64,000 nucleotides of DNA, from the NCBI GenBank assembly GCA_002682825.1, contig NOKP01000012.1:682001-746000 (forward strand). Reading direction: 5' to 3'. The position numbers and the translations under genes were made by a program. The DNA is from Neonectria sp. B-13. Its lineage: Eukaryota; Ascomycota; Sordariomycetes; Hypocreales; Nectriaceae. Position 1 is the stretch's first letter. The number at the start of each line of letters is the position of its first letter. Below, piece after piece: positions 43,448 to 57,240 of this stretch. Under the pieces are notes generated by a model, which saw only the letters and a list, made by a program, of their open reading frames with translations, did not search any database and had not been told where the DNA came from.

Positions 43448-44331
43448 TAATATCTAGAGTAATAAGACTAGCCTAAGCTATTACTATAGCCTCTACTAGT
43501 AGTAGTTACTCTTAGCTCTTTTACTATTCTAACTATAAAGCTTTTATTTATACTATATATAGTTATACTATTACTAACTTAGCTAGCTATTTATTAAAGT
43601 AATATACTAACCTAGATTAATTAACCTATTAAGGCCTTATTAAGTATTATAGCTAGTAAAGCCTTAATAGCTTTAGCTAATAATAACTATAAAATAAGAT
43701 TATAATTCTTATTATTAAACTGTCTATTTACTATAGCTTTTACTATTAAAGATACTTTAACTTTATTACTATTAACTAAAAGTTATATAAGATATATTAT
43801 AATTAGGCTTATAAGGCAAAGGATAAATAGGCCTACTTAAAGCTTTAGTACTTAGTCTAGGTTTAAACCTTCTTTCTATAGTTATTTAAGTAATGTTTCT
43901 TTTCTATAGATATAATTATATTAACCTTAACTATTCTTACTTTAGCCCTAGCTATAAAGATAGAAATAGGAATAAGAATAAAAATAAAGATAAAGACTAA
44001 GAAGCAATAAAAAGCTTAACTAACTATTAGTATTTAATAGCAATAGGACTATAAGTAAGACTAATAATAAGAGCTTTAGCTCTAAATACTAAAGAATAAT
44101 ATAAGTAAGTATAAGGTTACTAACTAGCTTAAGTAAATAAGCTAAACTAACTACTTTAATAGTAAAAACCTTAGCTTAATCTATCTAGCTAGTTAAATAC
44201 TTAGACTAAAGGATAATACTACTTTTAAGCTTCTAATTAAGGCTTTAAACTAGCTCTTCTTTAACTATTATATTCTAAGCCTTTAAGAGATACCTTTAAT
44301 CAGCTAACTGTTCCTAGCTAGCCTCTATATA
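43448..44331. other. RIP-degraded spacer, left arm
   Basis: TA-rich sequence between the purine tract and the copia LTR, with no recognised content. Mirror: 51967-52850. Confidence 0.4.
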
Positions 44332-44895
44332 TGTTAGAAAAGATATAGCCTACTCAATAGGGTAATTAAAATCAGTAAAATAAGTAACTAATAGGATAGG
44401 AGACTTCTTGTAGTAATAGGGGTCTCTAAAGAAGGTTCTTGAGACAATAGAATAGCTCATTAGATAGAGCAAGAAAAGTGGGTCAGAATGATGTTCTTAT
44501 TGGGTCAATTGAGTAAGAATTGAGTGCATGAGATGCTTAGATAGCTATGGACAGAGCAGGCAGATGCTCTCTCTTTATAGACAAATTGTCCAAGATCCAA
44601 TAGACCAATTGCAACCAGGCCAGGCTCATCGGATAGGCCAGAAGCAGATTTACATCATACATTACGTGTATGATGATTGGATAGGTCACTGTTGTGTTAT
44701 TAGTGGTTTAGAAAAGAGGTTTCTAAACTTTGTCTGAATAACTCGGAAAGCTAATTGAGATATGATTGGACTAATAGGGTAATAGTAATAGACCCATATA
44801 GTACATATACAGTATAAATAATACTGTATTATGTAATATCTGTAGATATTTTGCTAGGATTTATTAAGCCTAGTTATAGTTTATTAGCTCTAATA
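44332..44895 (-). mobile_element. Copia 3' LTR, left arm
   Basis: 564 bases, the same length as the solo LTR at 30801. On the plus strand it starts TGTTAGAAAAG and ends GCTCTAATA, where the solo copy ends CTAACA (a C-to-T change). A purine-rich stretch (AAGAGAGG on the minus strand) lies just inside the LTR, as expected for the polypurine tract. Confidence 0.8.
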
Positions 44896-47800
44896 GCCTC
44901 TCTTAAAGATATAAGAGCTATATTAGTATTTATAGTATAGAAAAATATATAGGCTTATAGAGCTCTTATAGCTTTATAATTATAGAGAAAAATAAACTCT
45001 ATTTATAAGGTTATTATAAGAGAAAAAATAAAAACTCTTATTCTTTTAATTTTAATCTTTTTAAGATTAAAGAAAAAGGGGTTATAATTATAGTTATAAT
45101 TATATATACTTAATAAAACCTTTATAATAGGAAACTTAAGTATTATTTATATATATATATATCTTAATAAAAAACCTTTTAAGGAAAAATTAAGAGTTAT
45201 AATAAAGGAAAAGCTTTTTAAGCTAGAAAAACCTTTATTATATTATCTAAAAGATAGTAAGTCTCTTAGTCTTATAAAGTCTATAGGTCCTAGGCTTTTA
45301 GTAAAGAAATTAGCTATATTATCTTTACTTCTTATAGAAAATAGTTTAATATTTCCTTTTCTAACCTTATCTCTAGTAAAATGGTAGGCTATATCAATAT
45401 GCTTAGATCTCTTATGAAATTCTGAATTTTCTACTATTTTCTTAGCAGCTTTATTATCTATTAAAATAGGAAGTATAGTCCTATTATAACTTAAAGAGAG
45501 ATTAATATTTAAATATTTATATAAATAAGATAAATATTTAGCCTCTTTAGTAGCCTCTCTTAGGGCTATATATTTAGATTCACAAGAGCTTAAAGCTACT
45601 GATTTCTATTTTATAGTATTCCAGCTAATAAGGTTATTAGCTATATAGAAGTAGTATCTACTAGTGGATTTCCTATCTTTTAGGCTAAAGCCCTAATTAG
45701 CATTAGTATAATCTCTTATAATACTATAATAAGATTCTGGATTTATATTATAGTTATAATAAAGTCCTAAAGTAGGATATTTATTAAGGTATTTCTATAT
45801 CTTATTTAAAGCATCAAAATGGCTTTTATTAGGTTTAGATACAAATCTAGAGCAGTTATTAACTGGATATGCTATATTAGGCTTAGTCTTTATAGATAGA
45901 AATAGTAAAGAACCTATTTCTTCTTGAAATTCTAGTATATCTTCTTTAAAAGTATTTATTTTAGCTTTTATAAGCTTTTCTCCTGCTTAAGAAGGAGTAT
46001 TAAAGGTTCCTATAGATCCTTTATTATACTATATAATTTTATTATATAGATATTTATTCTGATTTATATATAAGCCTTTATTCTCTCTATTTATAGTTAT
46101 ATGCATTCCTAAGAAGTCTTTAACTTCTCCTAAAGACTGGACTTTAAGGTCTTTAGATAGCTTATAGGTTATATCTTCTATATTTTTATTATTAGGCCCA
46201 ATAAATAGAAGATCATCTACATGGATAATTATACTTATTTTATAGTTATTATTAATGAATACCTCTTTATCAAATAGTATAGACTTAAATCCTAGATTAT
46301 ATAATTTATTAGAGAGATATTTATACTAGAGTCTAAGGCTCTGTTTAAGGCTATATAAAGCTTTATTAAGCTTTAGGACTATAGAATTCTCTTCTAATTT
46401 ATCTATATATTCCTTTTTAAGCTTATAATAAGACTTTATATAGTCTTTAAAGCCTATAGATAATATAGTATAAATTTCTTCATCTATATCAGTATGTATA
46501 AAAGCATTTTTTATATCATACTGTAATATAGAATAATTATTAGCTATAGCTAATATTAAGAGAATTCTTATAGTCTTAGGTCTAGCTGTAGTTATAAAGG
46601 TTTTATTATAGTCTATACCAAATATTTGGTTATAGCCTTATACTACCCATCTAGACTTATACTTAATAATATTATTATTATTATCAGTTTTTATTTTATA
46701 GACTCATTAGCCTTCTAAGGCTTTTCTTCCTTTAGGAAGGGTTTTTATAGTCCAAGTATTTTGCCTTATAAGTTTATCTATTTCTGCTTTTATAGAAATA
46801 TTCCATTTATCTTTATCTATACTAGATAAAGCTTCTTTATAGGTATTAGGTTCTAAAGGATTTCCTTTATTTACTAGAGCTAGTATATTAGAGTATTCCT
46901 TATAATTCTTTATAGAAATCAGCTGGCTTCTTAGGAATATTAACTGATAGTTTAGGCAAATTAGCCTCTCTTACTTTAATAGGCTGATTTATATTCTTAT
47001 TAATAGTAGAGTTCCTAAGAATAGGAAGAGACTTAAAGTCTAGGCTATTTTTATGGTCTAGAAAGCAGTTTTCTAGTATAACTATATCCCTAGATATTAT
47101 AATTTGGCATTTATTATAGTCTTAGATTTTATAGCTATTTTCTAAATAGCTTATAATAATGCCTTTATATGCTCTAGTATCTAGTTTATTACTAGGGGTT
47201 TTATTCTTATAATATACTATAGATCTAAAAACTTTTATATTTTCTAGATCTTTTAGTTTTATATATATATTATCTCATTTTTCTAAAGGAGATAAATAGT
47301 TAATACTAGAATGTAGGATTCTATTATAAATATAAGTTATAGCTTTTAAAGCTTCTCCCCATAGGTATTTAGGCAGATTAGCTATAAATAAAACAGCTCT
47401 TATTTTATTTAATAAAGTCCTATTTATTCTCTTAGCTGTCCTATTAGGCTCTGAGGTATTAGGAGGGTTAGAATTATATTCTATACTACTTTTTAAGCAA
47501 AAAGGCCTTAAATTATAAAGATATTCTTTAGTATTATCTGAAAAAACCTTCTTAATTTTTAAATTAAGGCTATTATTTTCAGCTTTAGCTTTAAATTCTT
47601 TGAATTTAAGTAAAACCTCGCTTTTATTCCTAATTAAATAGGTTTCTAAATATCTAGTCCCTTTATCCATAAAGGTTATAAAGTAATGGTATTTATCATA
47701 TGTAGGGATCCTAATAGGGCCCCAAATATCTATTACTATTTTATCTAGATATTTATAATCTTTATTAGAGCTTTTTCTATTAATTTTATTAATAGCTTTA

Positions 47801-47999
47801 GCTTTTATATAGTTTTCACACTGAATTATTTTTATAATATCTACCTTTTTTATATTATAATATTTATCTCTATTTCTATAGAGTATTTTCTTTAGGGATT
47901 TATAATTTAAATGCCCTAATCTTAAATGCCAGTTATATAAGTCTATATCTATAGCCTTATTATTATTATTATTTTCTTTATCTATAGATAAGATATTAG
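44896..47999 (-). mobile_element. Ty1/copia internal region (RIPed, truncated), left arm
   Basis: Mirror of 48299-51402; the domains are described there. Transcribed toward the left; the 5' half (gag, protease, 5' LTR) is missing because the sequence stops at the assembly gap. Confidence 0.85.
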
Positions 48000-48099
48000 N
48001 NNNNNNNNNNNNNNNNNNNNNNNNNNNNNNNNNNNNNNNNNNNNNNNNNNNNNNNNNNNNNNNNNNNNNNNNNNNNNNNNNNNNNNNNNNNNNNNNNNN
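48000..48099. other. Assembly gap of exactly 100 N
   Basis: A run of 100 Ns, the conventional placeholder for a gap of unknown size. It sits inside the spacer of the inverted repeat. Confidence 0.98.
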
Positions 48100-48298
48100 C
48101 CATAATATTAAAAGTTCATTTACTCTATGGGAGTGTGTTCATTACGCTTGTCTCTATCGATTGATGTCTATTTTACCTTATGCATCAGTGTTGTCGTATT
48201 TCTGTGCATTTTTCTCTCTGTTTTCGCTGCCCGCTTGGAATTGCACTAAGTCCCACGACACACAGTCCTGACCCTGACCCTAGAACCACCTCCGATTA
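48100..48298. other. 199-bp unrelated spacer between gap and right arm
   Basis: Clearly more GC-rich than the RIPed copia DNA it abuts, and present once only. It has no ORF of note. Its end reads CCCTGACCCTGACCCTAG, loosely telomere-like but not a true CCCTAA array. The abrupt change at 48298/48299, in the middle of a copia gene, suggests a chimeric contig end or a rearrangement breakpoint. Confidence 0.7.
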
Positions 48299-51200
48299 CT
48301 AATATCTTATCTATAGATAAAGAAAATAATAATAATAATAAGGCTATAGATATAGACTTATATAACTGGCATTTAAGATTAGGGCATTTAAATTATAAAT
48401 CCCTAAAGAAAATACTCTATAGAAATAGAGATAAATATTATAATATAAAAAAGGTAGATATTATAAAAATAATTCAGTGTGAAAACTATATAAAAGCTAA
48501 AGCTATTAATAAAATTAATAGAAAAAGCTCTAATAAAGATTATAAATATCTAGATAAAATAGTAATAGATATTTGGGGCCCTATTAGGATCCCTACATAT
48601 GATAAATACCATTACTTTATAACCTTTATGGATAAAGGGACTAGATATTTAGAAACCTATTTAATTAGGAATAAAAGCGAGGTTTTACTTAAATTCAAAG
48701 AATTTAAAGCTAAAGCTGAAAATAATAGCCTTAATTTAAAAATTAAGAAGGTTTTTTCAGATAATACTAAAGAATATCTTTATAATTTAAGGCCTTTTTG
48801 CTTAAAAAGTAGTATAGAATATAATTCTAACCCTCCTAATACCTCAGAGCCTAATAGGACAGCTAAGAGAATAAATAGGACTTTATTAAATAAAATAAGA
48901 GCTGTTTTATTTATAGCTAATCTGCCTAAATACCTATGGGGAGAAGCTTTAAAAGCTATAACTTATATTTATAATAGAATCCTACATTCTAGTATTAACT
49001 ATTTATCTCCTTTAGAAAAATGAGATAATATATATATAAAACTAAAAGATCTAGAAAATATAAAAGTTTTTAGATCTATAGTATATTATAAGAATAAAAC
49101 CCCTAGTAATAAACTAGATACTAGAGCATATAAAGGCATTATTATAAGCTATTTAGAAAATAGCTATAAAATCTAAGACTATAATAAATGCCAAATTATA
49201 ATATCTAGGGATATAGTTATACTAGAAAACTGCTTTCTAGACCATAAAAATAGCCTAGACTTTAAGTCTCTTCCTATTCTTAGGAACTCTACTATTAATA
49301 AGAATATAAATCAGCCTATTAAAGTAAGAGAGGCTAATTTGCCTAAACTATCAGTTAATATTCCTAAGAAGCCAGCTGATTTCTATAAAGAATTATAAGG
49401 AATACTCTAATATACTAGCTCTAGTAAATAAAGGAAATCCTTTAGAACCTAATACCTATAAAGAAGCTTTATCTAGTATAGATAAAGATAAATGGAATAT
49501 TTCTATAAAAGCAGAAATAGATAAACTTATAAGGCAAAATACTTGGACTATAAAAACCCTTCCTAAAGGAAGAAAAGCCTTAGAAGGCTAATGAGTCTAT
49601 AAAATAAAAACTGATAATAATAATAATATTATTAAGTATAAGTCTAGATGGGTAGTATAAGGCTATAACCAAATATTTGGTATAGACTATAATAAAACCT
49701 TTATAACTACAGCTAGACCTAAGACTATAAGAATTCTCTTAATATTAGCTATAGCTAATAATTATTCTATATTACAGTATGATATAAAAAATGCTTTTAT
49801 ACATACTGATATAGATGAAGAAATTTATACTATATTATCTATAGGCTTTAAAGACTATATAAAGTCTTATTATAAGCTTAAAAAGGAATATATAGATAAA
49901 TTAGAAGAGAATTCTATAGTCCTAAAGCTTAATAAAGCTTTATATAGCCTTAAACAGAGCCTTAGACTCTAGTATAAATATCTCTCTAATAAATTATATA
50001 ATCTAGGATTTAAGTCTATACTATTTGATAAAGAGGTATTCATTAATAATAACTATAAAATAAGTATAATTATCCATGTAGATGATCTTCTATTTATTGG
50101 GCCTAATAATAAAAATATAGAAGATATAACCTATAAGCTATCTAAAGACCTTAAAGTCCAGTCTTTAGGAGAAGTTAAAGACTTCTTAGGAATGCATATA
50201 ACTATAAATAGAGAGAATAAAGGCTTATATATAAATCAGAATAAATATCTATATAATAAAATTATATAGTATAATAAAGGATCTATAGGAACCTTTAATA
50301 CTCCTTCTTAAGCAGGAGAAAAGCTTATAAAAGCTAAAATAAATACTTTTAAAGAAGATATACTAGAATTTCAAGAAGAAATAGGTTCTTTACTATTTCT
50401 ATCTATAAAGACTAAGCCTAATATAGCATATCCAGTTAATAACTGCTCTAGATTTGTATCTAAACCTAATAAAAGCCATTTTGATGCTTTAAATAAGATA
50501 TAGAAATACCTTAATAAATATCCTACTTTAGGACTTTATTATAACTATAATATAAATCCAGAATCTTATTATAGTATTATAAGAGATTATACTAATGCTA
50601 ATTAGGGCTTTAGCCTAAAAGATAGGAAATCCACTAGTAGATACTACTTCTATATAGCTAATAACCTTATTAGCTGGAATACTATAAAATAGAAATCAGT
50701 AGCTTTAAGCTCTTGTGAATCTAAATATATAGCCCTAAGAGAGGCTACTAAAGAGGCTAAATATTTATCTTATTTATATAAATATTTAAATATTAATCTC
50801 TCTTTAAGTTATAATAGGACTATACTTCCTATTTTAATAGATAATAAAGCTGCTAAGAAAATAGTAGAAAATTCAGAATTTCATAAGAGATCTAAGCATA
50901 TTGATATAGCCTACCATTTTACTAGAGATAAGGTTAGAAAAGGAAATATTAAACTATTTTCTATAAGAAGTAAAGATAATATAGCTAATTTCTTTACTAA
51001 AAGCCTAGGACCTATAGACTTTATAAGACTAAGAGACTTACTATCTTTTAGATAATATAATAAAGGTTTTTCTAGCTTAAAAAGCTTTTCCTTTATTATA
51101 ACTCTTAATTTTTCCTTAAAAGGTTTTTTATTAAGATATATATATATATAAATAATACTTAAGTTTCCTATTATAAAGGTTTTATTAAGTATATATAATT

Positions 51201-51402
51201 ATAACTATAATTATAACCCCTTTTTCTTTAATCTTAAAAAGATTAAAATTAAAAGAATAAGAGTTTTTATTTTTTCTCTTATAATAACCTTATAAATAGA
51301 GTTTATTTTTCTCTATAATTATAAAGCTATAAGAGCTCTATAAGCCTATATATTTTTCTATACTATAAATACTAATATAGCTCTTATATCTTTAAGAGAG
51401 GC
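48299..51402 (+). mobile_element. Ty1/copia internal region (RIPed, truncated), right arm
   Basis: Domains in copia order, read through stops. Gag-pre-integrase at ~48360-48500: WHLRLGHLNYKSLKKI, then QCENY where the second zinc Cys is Tyr (TGT-to-TAT). Integrase core at ~48550-49020, an open 131-codon frame: VIDIWGP, FMDKGTRYLETYL, FSDNTKEYL. Reverse transcriptase at ~49490-50280: LQYDIKNAFIHTDIDEEIY, HVDDLLFIG. RNase H at ~50560-51055: SCESKYIALREATKEAKYL, DNKAAKKIVEN, FTKSLGP. About ten in-frame stops sit where Gln or Trp is expected. This is a dead copy; the 5' third is absent at the palindrome centre. Confidence 0.9.
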
Positions 51403-51966
51403 TATTAGAGCTAATAAACTATAACTAGGCTTAATAAATCCTAGCAAAATATCTACAGATATTACATAATACAGTATTATTTATACTGTATATGTACTAT
51501 ATGGGTCTATTACTATTACCCTATTAGTCCAATCATATCTCAATTAGCTTTCCGAGTTATTCAGACAAAGTTTAGAAACCTCTTTTCTAAACCACTAATA
51601 ACACAACAGTGACCTATCCAATCATCATACACGTAATGTATGATGTAAATCTGCTTCTGGCCTATCCGATGAGCCTGGCCTGGTTGCAATTGGTCTATTG
51701 GATCTTGGACAATTTGTCTATAAAGAGAGAGCATCTGCCTGCTCTGTCCATAGCTATCTAAGCATCTCATGCACTCAATTCTTACTCAATTGACCCAATA
51801 AGAACATCATTCTGACCCACTTTTCTTGCTCTATCTAATGAGCTATTCTATTGTCTCAAGAACCTTCTTTAGAGACCCCTATTACTACAAGAAGTCTCCT
51901 ATCCTATTAGTTACTTATTTTACTGATTTTAATTACCCTATTGAGTAGGCTATATCTTTTCTAACA
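51403..51966 (+). mobile_element. Copia 3' LTR, right arm
   Basis: Mirror of 44332-44895; follows the RNase H end and a purine-rich stretch. Confidence 0.8.
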
Positions 51967-52850
51967 TATATAGAGGCTAGCTAGGAACAGTTAGCTGATT
52001 AAAGGTATCTCTTAAAGGCTTAGAATATAATAGTTAAAGAAGAGCTAGTTTAAAGCCTTAATTAGAAGCTTAAAAGTAGTATTATCCTTTAGTCTAAGTA
52101 TTTAACTAGCTAGATAGATTAAGCTAAGGTTTTTACTATTAAAGTAGTTAGTTTAGCTTATTTACTTAAGCTAGTTAGTAACCTTATACTTACTTATATT
52201 ATTCTTTAGTATTTAGAGCTAAAGCTCTTATTATTAGTCTTACTTATAGTCCTATTGCTATTAAATACTAATAGTTAGTTAAGCTTTTTATTGCTTCTTA
52301 GTCTTTATCTTTATTTTTATTCTTATTCCTATTTCTATCTTTATAGCTAGGGCTAAAGTAAGAATAGTTAAGGTTAATATAATTATATCTATAGAAAAGA
52401 AACATTACTTAAATAACTATAGAAAGAAGGTTTAAACCTAGACTAAGTACTAAAGCTTTAAGTAGGCCTATTTATCCTTTGCCTTATAAGCCTAATTATA
52501 ATATATCTTATATAACTTTTAGTTAATAGTAATAAAGTTAAAGTATCTTTAATAGTAAAAGCTATAGTAAATAGACAGTTTAATAATAAGAATTATAATC
52601 TTATTTTATAGTTATTATTAGCTAAAGCTATTAAGGCTTTACTAGCTATAATACTTAATAAGGCCTTAATAGGTTAATTAATCTAGGTTAGTATATTACT
52701 TTAATAAATAGCTAGCTAAGTTAGTAATAGTATAACTATATATAGTATAAATAAAAGCTTTATAGTTAGAATAGTAAAAGAGCTAAGAGTAACTACTACT
52801 AGTAGAGGCTATAGTAATAGCTTAGGCTAGTCTTATTACTCTAGATATTA
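51967..52850. other. RIP-degraded spacer, right arm
   Basis: Mirror of 43448-44331; nothing recognised. Confidence 0.4.
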
Positions 52851-53140
52851 TAGAGAGAAAGAGAGAAGAAAGAGAGAGAGAAAGGGAGAAAGCTTTTTCT
52901 CTCTTTTCTTTTTCTCTCTTTTCTTTTCCTCCCTCCCTCCCTTCCTCCTTTCCTCTTCCTTTCTTTTCCTTTCTTTTCCTTTCTTTTCCTTTCCTTTTCT
53001 TTTCTTTTCTTTTCTTTTCTTCTCCTCTACTCTTCTCTCTCTATTCTTCTCCTTTTTCTTCCTTCTTTTTTCCTTCTTTCTTCCTTTTCCTTCCTTCCTT
53101 TCTTTCTTTTTCTTAGACTAATCCCTCTTTTTTTCCTTCC
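52851..53140 (+). repeat. Pyrimidine low-complexity tract, right arm
   Basis: C/T-rich mirror of the purine tract at 43158-43447. Confidence 0.8.
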
Positions 53141-53327
53141 TATTTCCTGATTGGCTATAGAGTGGTTATTAAGTGCGTTTTAGTCATTAAGTACATTAGG
53201 CTCTACCAGCGGGCCTATGTACAGCAGCTGCAGCTAATAGTACTGTATAAAACAGTTATTAAATGTATTCCTAATACACTTAATGACTATAGCTTAGCAG
53301 TTAGAGTCAATTAGTACAGGTGTAAAA

Positions 53328-53675
53328 TGTTATAGCCCAAGTTAAGACTAGATAGTTACAACTGGTAGAATTATCTTAGTACTTACTTTTTCCTTCTTAT
53401 TATAGTATATAATACTTATACATTGAATAGGCTTTATTCAATATAGCTTAATACTAATAAGTATATATATATTAAATAAGTATTATTTAATATAATTTAA
53501 TACTATTTAATTATACTAGTCTTTTATATATATATATACTTACTTAGTATATTAAATAAAAGCCTTAAGCTCTTTAGTTATTAATAATTATACTTAATTA
53601 TATAATAACTTATTATTATATATTATTATTATAACCTATATTACTTACTATTATATCTTAATCTATTTAATTATT
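53328..53675 (+). repeat. LTR-G family, RIPed copy, right arm
   Basis: Mirror of 42623-42970. Begins TGTTATAGCCC against TGTCACGGCCC in the copy at 15850. Confidence 0.55.
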
Positions 53676-54287
53676 AAACTATATACTTTAGACCTACTTT
53701 AGACCCTTAGATTAAGCCTAACTATTATATAAAAAGAGTATTTTACTTAAAATATTAAAGGATTAATAGTTAGGTCTATAAAGAGTAAGATTAATATTTT
53801 AATATTATAATAGATACTAAAGCAAAGAAAATAATAGTTAATATTAATCTAATAGACTTACCTTAGATTACTAACTAATCTATATTACTTATACTAAAAT
53901 TAAAGTCTTATACTATATATATTTTAAAAGGTTTAATTTCCCTTACTTAATAAGAAAGTATTATTAACTTTATATATAATAATATTATCTCTTCTTTTAT
54001 TATAAAGATTAGTTAGAAAGAATAATACTAACTATAGGAAATATAAAAGTAATAATACTTTAGAAAGGTTTACTATTCTTAGTTAAAAGGATAAATATAA
54101 AACTAGGAAGATAGCTTAGAAAATAGATTTCTTTTATTTTCTAATATTAGATTTAAAGAAGATTTTATAAGATACTTCTTTACTATATATATATATTTCT
54201 TTAGTTTAAATTAGAAAAAAAAGAAAGTTCTAATATATATAATTTTACCCTAATTAAGAATAATTATTAGATTATAAAAAAAGTATA
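53676..54287. other. RIP-degraded spacer, right arm
   Basis: Mirror of 42011-42622; TA-rich, no readable gene. Confidence 0.4.
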
Positions 54288-54839
54288 TAGTAAAAGCTAA
54301 AGGCTAAGTAGGCTAGATAGTTATTAGTAAGAGTATAATTAAGTATAGAAAAGAGTTATTATAAGGAAGGTTAAGTAGGGAAGAAAAGAGAGAGTCTTTT
54401 TCTTTTTTTCTTTTTAGAATTATTTTAAGAGATAAGAACTAAAGAGCTTCTTACTATAGAGAGATAAAAGAAATAAGCTTATTAAGCTTAAAGCTTAAGC
54501 CTTTACCTTTGTTTACTAAGAAAGAATTCTATAATTATATTTAAATCTTTACTTAATTCTAGGTTAAACCTCTATCTTTTATAATACTAATTATTAAGCT
54601 AATTATAGGCTTTTTCAATATCTTACTAATATTCTTTCCTACTTTCAACTTAACAATCAACCTTATAAGATGTTTTCCTATTAGAAGGTATTAAATACTA
54701 GACTATTAGACTATATATATACTATCTAGTATAGCCTTAGGCTAACTAACTAAGATACTTATATAATGCATTTCTAAGTACCTTATTAAGGGACTATTAT
54801 CTATTTAGGGTATTGTTTCTTATCCCTTTCTACTGTTAA
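54288..54839 (-). repeat. Repeat family B copy, right arm
   Basis: Mirror of 41459-42010. Confidence 0.5.
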
Positions 54840-55241
54840 ATTAATTATTCTTTTTTAATGTATATATTTCTTGCTTATTTTACTATTAATAATATCTATA
54901 AGTTTACTCTCTTAGTTACTTCTATAAGTTAGCTTTCTTATAATTATAGTATGGGTTTTTTTTATATAGGCTTTTCTATAAGAGAGTTTATAACCTTATT
55001 GCTGAATTGTTAATAGGGAGCTTATAATCTTATTATTGAATTGTTAATAGTATGGGTTTTTTTATATAAGCTTTTCTATAAGAGAGTCTATAACCTTATT
55101 ATTGAATTGTTAATAGTGTCTAAGATAATATATCTATCTATACTCTTATTATTATCTTAGGTTATCTTTTTAGATAAGTATATAATTCAAAATTCAAGCT
55201 TAAATCCCAATGAATAGGTCTAATAATTTACTCATAAGGCC
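54840..55241. repeat. Short tandem duplication in TA-rich DNA, right arm
   Basis: Mirror of 41057-41458. Confidence 0.5.
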
Positions 55242-55774
55242 TATAATCCTAAATTCGTTAATAAATAAGATCATAGAAAGCCAGCTATCCGGATTATAGT
55301 CTAGGGAGCAATTTGGTTGGAAGGAAAAAGTCGCTTAGTAATTATAACAAGAGATAAGCTTGCTAAAAAGAAAGGATTCAGCTCTAAGAGCTATATTAAG
55401 GCTCTAGAGGAAGGTCTGCTTTCTGTCTATAATAGCACCTGTCATTTCAGTAAGATAATGCTTCAATCTATCATTCTATGGTCATAGAGGCATTCATCTT
55501 CTAGAACGCAATTTCCCTTATTGACTGTCTACCTCACAGCCCAGATCTCAACCCAATTGAACATGTTTGGAATATGCTAAAGAGGAATTTTTATAGAATG
55601 TTCCCTCATCTCTCAAACGTACGCAGAAATACAGTGGATATTGAAGAATTCAAGGAATGCTTGCAGAAAGCGTGGGCAGCTATCCCATAGGATAAGATTT
55701 GGGTGCTGTTGGAGTCAGTGCCCCGTCGGGTGGAAGCCTGCTGCTAGGCTAGGGGTTGGTATACTAAATATTGA
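55242..55774 (+). pseudogene. Tc1/mariner-family transposase relic, right arm
   Basis: Readable DDE-domain segments: PAIRIIVWGAIWLEGKS, DKLAKKKGFSSKSYIKALEE, then after a one-base frame shift FQ-stop-DNASIYHSM (second catalytic Asp), CLPHSPDLNPIEHVWNMLKR (the Glu of DD34E-type enzymes), ECLQKAWAAIP-stop-DKIW and VPRRVEACC. The stops at former Gln and Trp codons indicate RIP. Terminal inverted repeats were not located. The N-terminal DNA-binding part is missing or unreadable. Confidence 0.75.
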
Positions 55775-57240
55775 TCCCTGGCTTCTGACAGTTCGAAAAA
55801 TGTATATACTTCCTATTTAGTGTACTAATTGCGTGAGAAATGGGTATCTTTGTTCTCTGCGTTGTTATAGTGGAGGGCGGGAAAAGTGGGCTTTTGACAG
55901 ACTTTTAAGGTGGCACTTTATAAAGTGTAAGTTGTAATATCACCTGAGCTTCCAGCACGGGCCTAAAGTCACTGGCCAAGTCACCACCCTTATTACAGTT
56001 GGCTGAGCTGACTATTGATCCAGCCACTAGCAGGGGGGGTGGCCAACCTCGACTTAAGGATCAAACCTCCTCCTCAAAGTAGGCGCAGATGCCCGTGCAC
56101 AGCTCTTCCCCGTTAGCTCAAAATTGCCGCTGACCGAGCTGGTGAGACATGATTTGGAGCATCTTCCTCGTGTGGGCTGCGTTAGATCTTTCATTCTGAC
56201 ATCCAATATGGAAGTCCTTATCTATAGGACAGTGTAATGCCAAGAGAAATTATCTCGACTCTGTTTCGGAGCTTCCCGCAATGGACTCTGAATCCGCCTT
56301 AACTTTAGTGATGTAATCTTGACACTGGACAACGATGATGGCGAGAAGCCGACTTTTACCATAGCATCGGCGTTTTGTTGTAGTTGGCTGGTTGGCTAGC
56401 TGGATTGCATCACCCTGAAAAACAGAGTGTTGTGTTTTTTATTTGATTTGTTCATTTCTAAGCTATCGAAAAGTGGCCATTAGGGCACCTACCTTGCCGT
56501 GTTACATGGGGAAAGACTATTTCTTTGAGATGATGTAGCGCTTGTCTGTGTTACCACTGACTGCTTTGTTGTCTAGTATATAGTGAAAGGTATTGCGCCT
56601 TATAAGTGTTCACTCTTAATATTAACGTGAGCTGCTCTTGTATATTTAACATAGAAGAAGTATATACTAGAAGTACTAAATACCTCGCTTCCAAGTTAGA
56701 ATGTACCTACACGCTTTTAAAGTTGTTAGTAAACAAGACCGCCGAAGAATGACGGAGTAGACGCTGTGGCTTATTACCAACCTGTAGTCACGCGCGAAAT
56801 TGTAAATAGAACCCTCTCAATAGCATGCTAGACATGGGATGCAAGTGACAGCCTTCTAAAGGTTCCGCTAAACCTCGGCAGCATTAGATGCGCCACTCTA
56901 AATAAATGACCCTCACATGCATCATCTGCAGATAGACTTTTCGTATGGTAGCTATACCTGTCTCCAGTGGCAGGGCTGCACCCTGGAATGAGTATAATCA
57001 AACAATATATGTACAAGTCCAGGAGGCTGATCAGTAATACATGTCAGGGTCCACGCGCGCAATGAAGTCCGGTATGACAGCTAAACGCTAGGTGTGGCTT
57101 GGCAGGTTCAAAGATATCTTATGAAAATAAAAGACAACGGGTAGTACCTTCATATGTGTCCTCACACCTAATCTTGAAGGACGAAAAGGTTAATTTGAAG
57201 ATTCGTTATTGTGGCTTGCGATACGAAATAAGGTAACCAC
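55775..57240. other. Intergenic region, right arm
   Basis: Mirror of 39058-40523; no gene recognised. Confidence 0.35.

Larger units (their letters stand above)
32298..47999 (+). repeat. Left arm of a perfect ~15.7 kb inverted repeat
   Basis: Each base x pairs with base 96298-x in the right arm. All longer frames in both arms translate identically at mirror positions, so there is no net indel. The stretches compared base by base, including a purine microsatellite and the copia DNA, showed no mismatch. The arm is cut at 47999 by the run of Ns. Confidence 0.95.

Noticed and set aside
48260..48290. CCCTGACCCTGACCCTAG as a telomeric repeat at the palindrome centre
   Set aside because: Only three imperfect units with G in place of A; a true fungal telomere would be a longer CCCTAA array. 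It does not support a chromosome-end hairpin.
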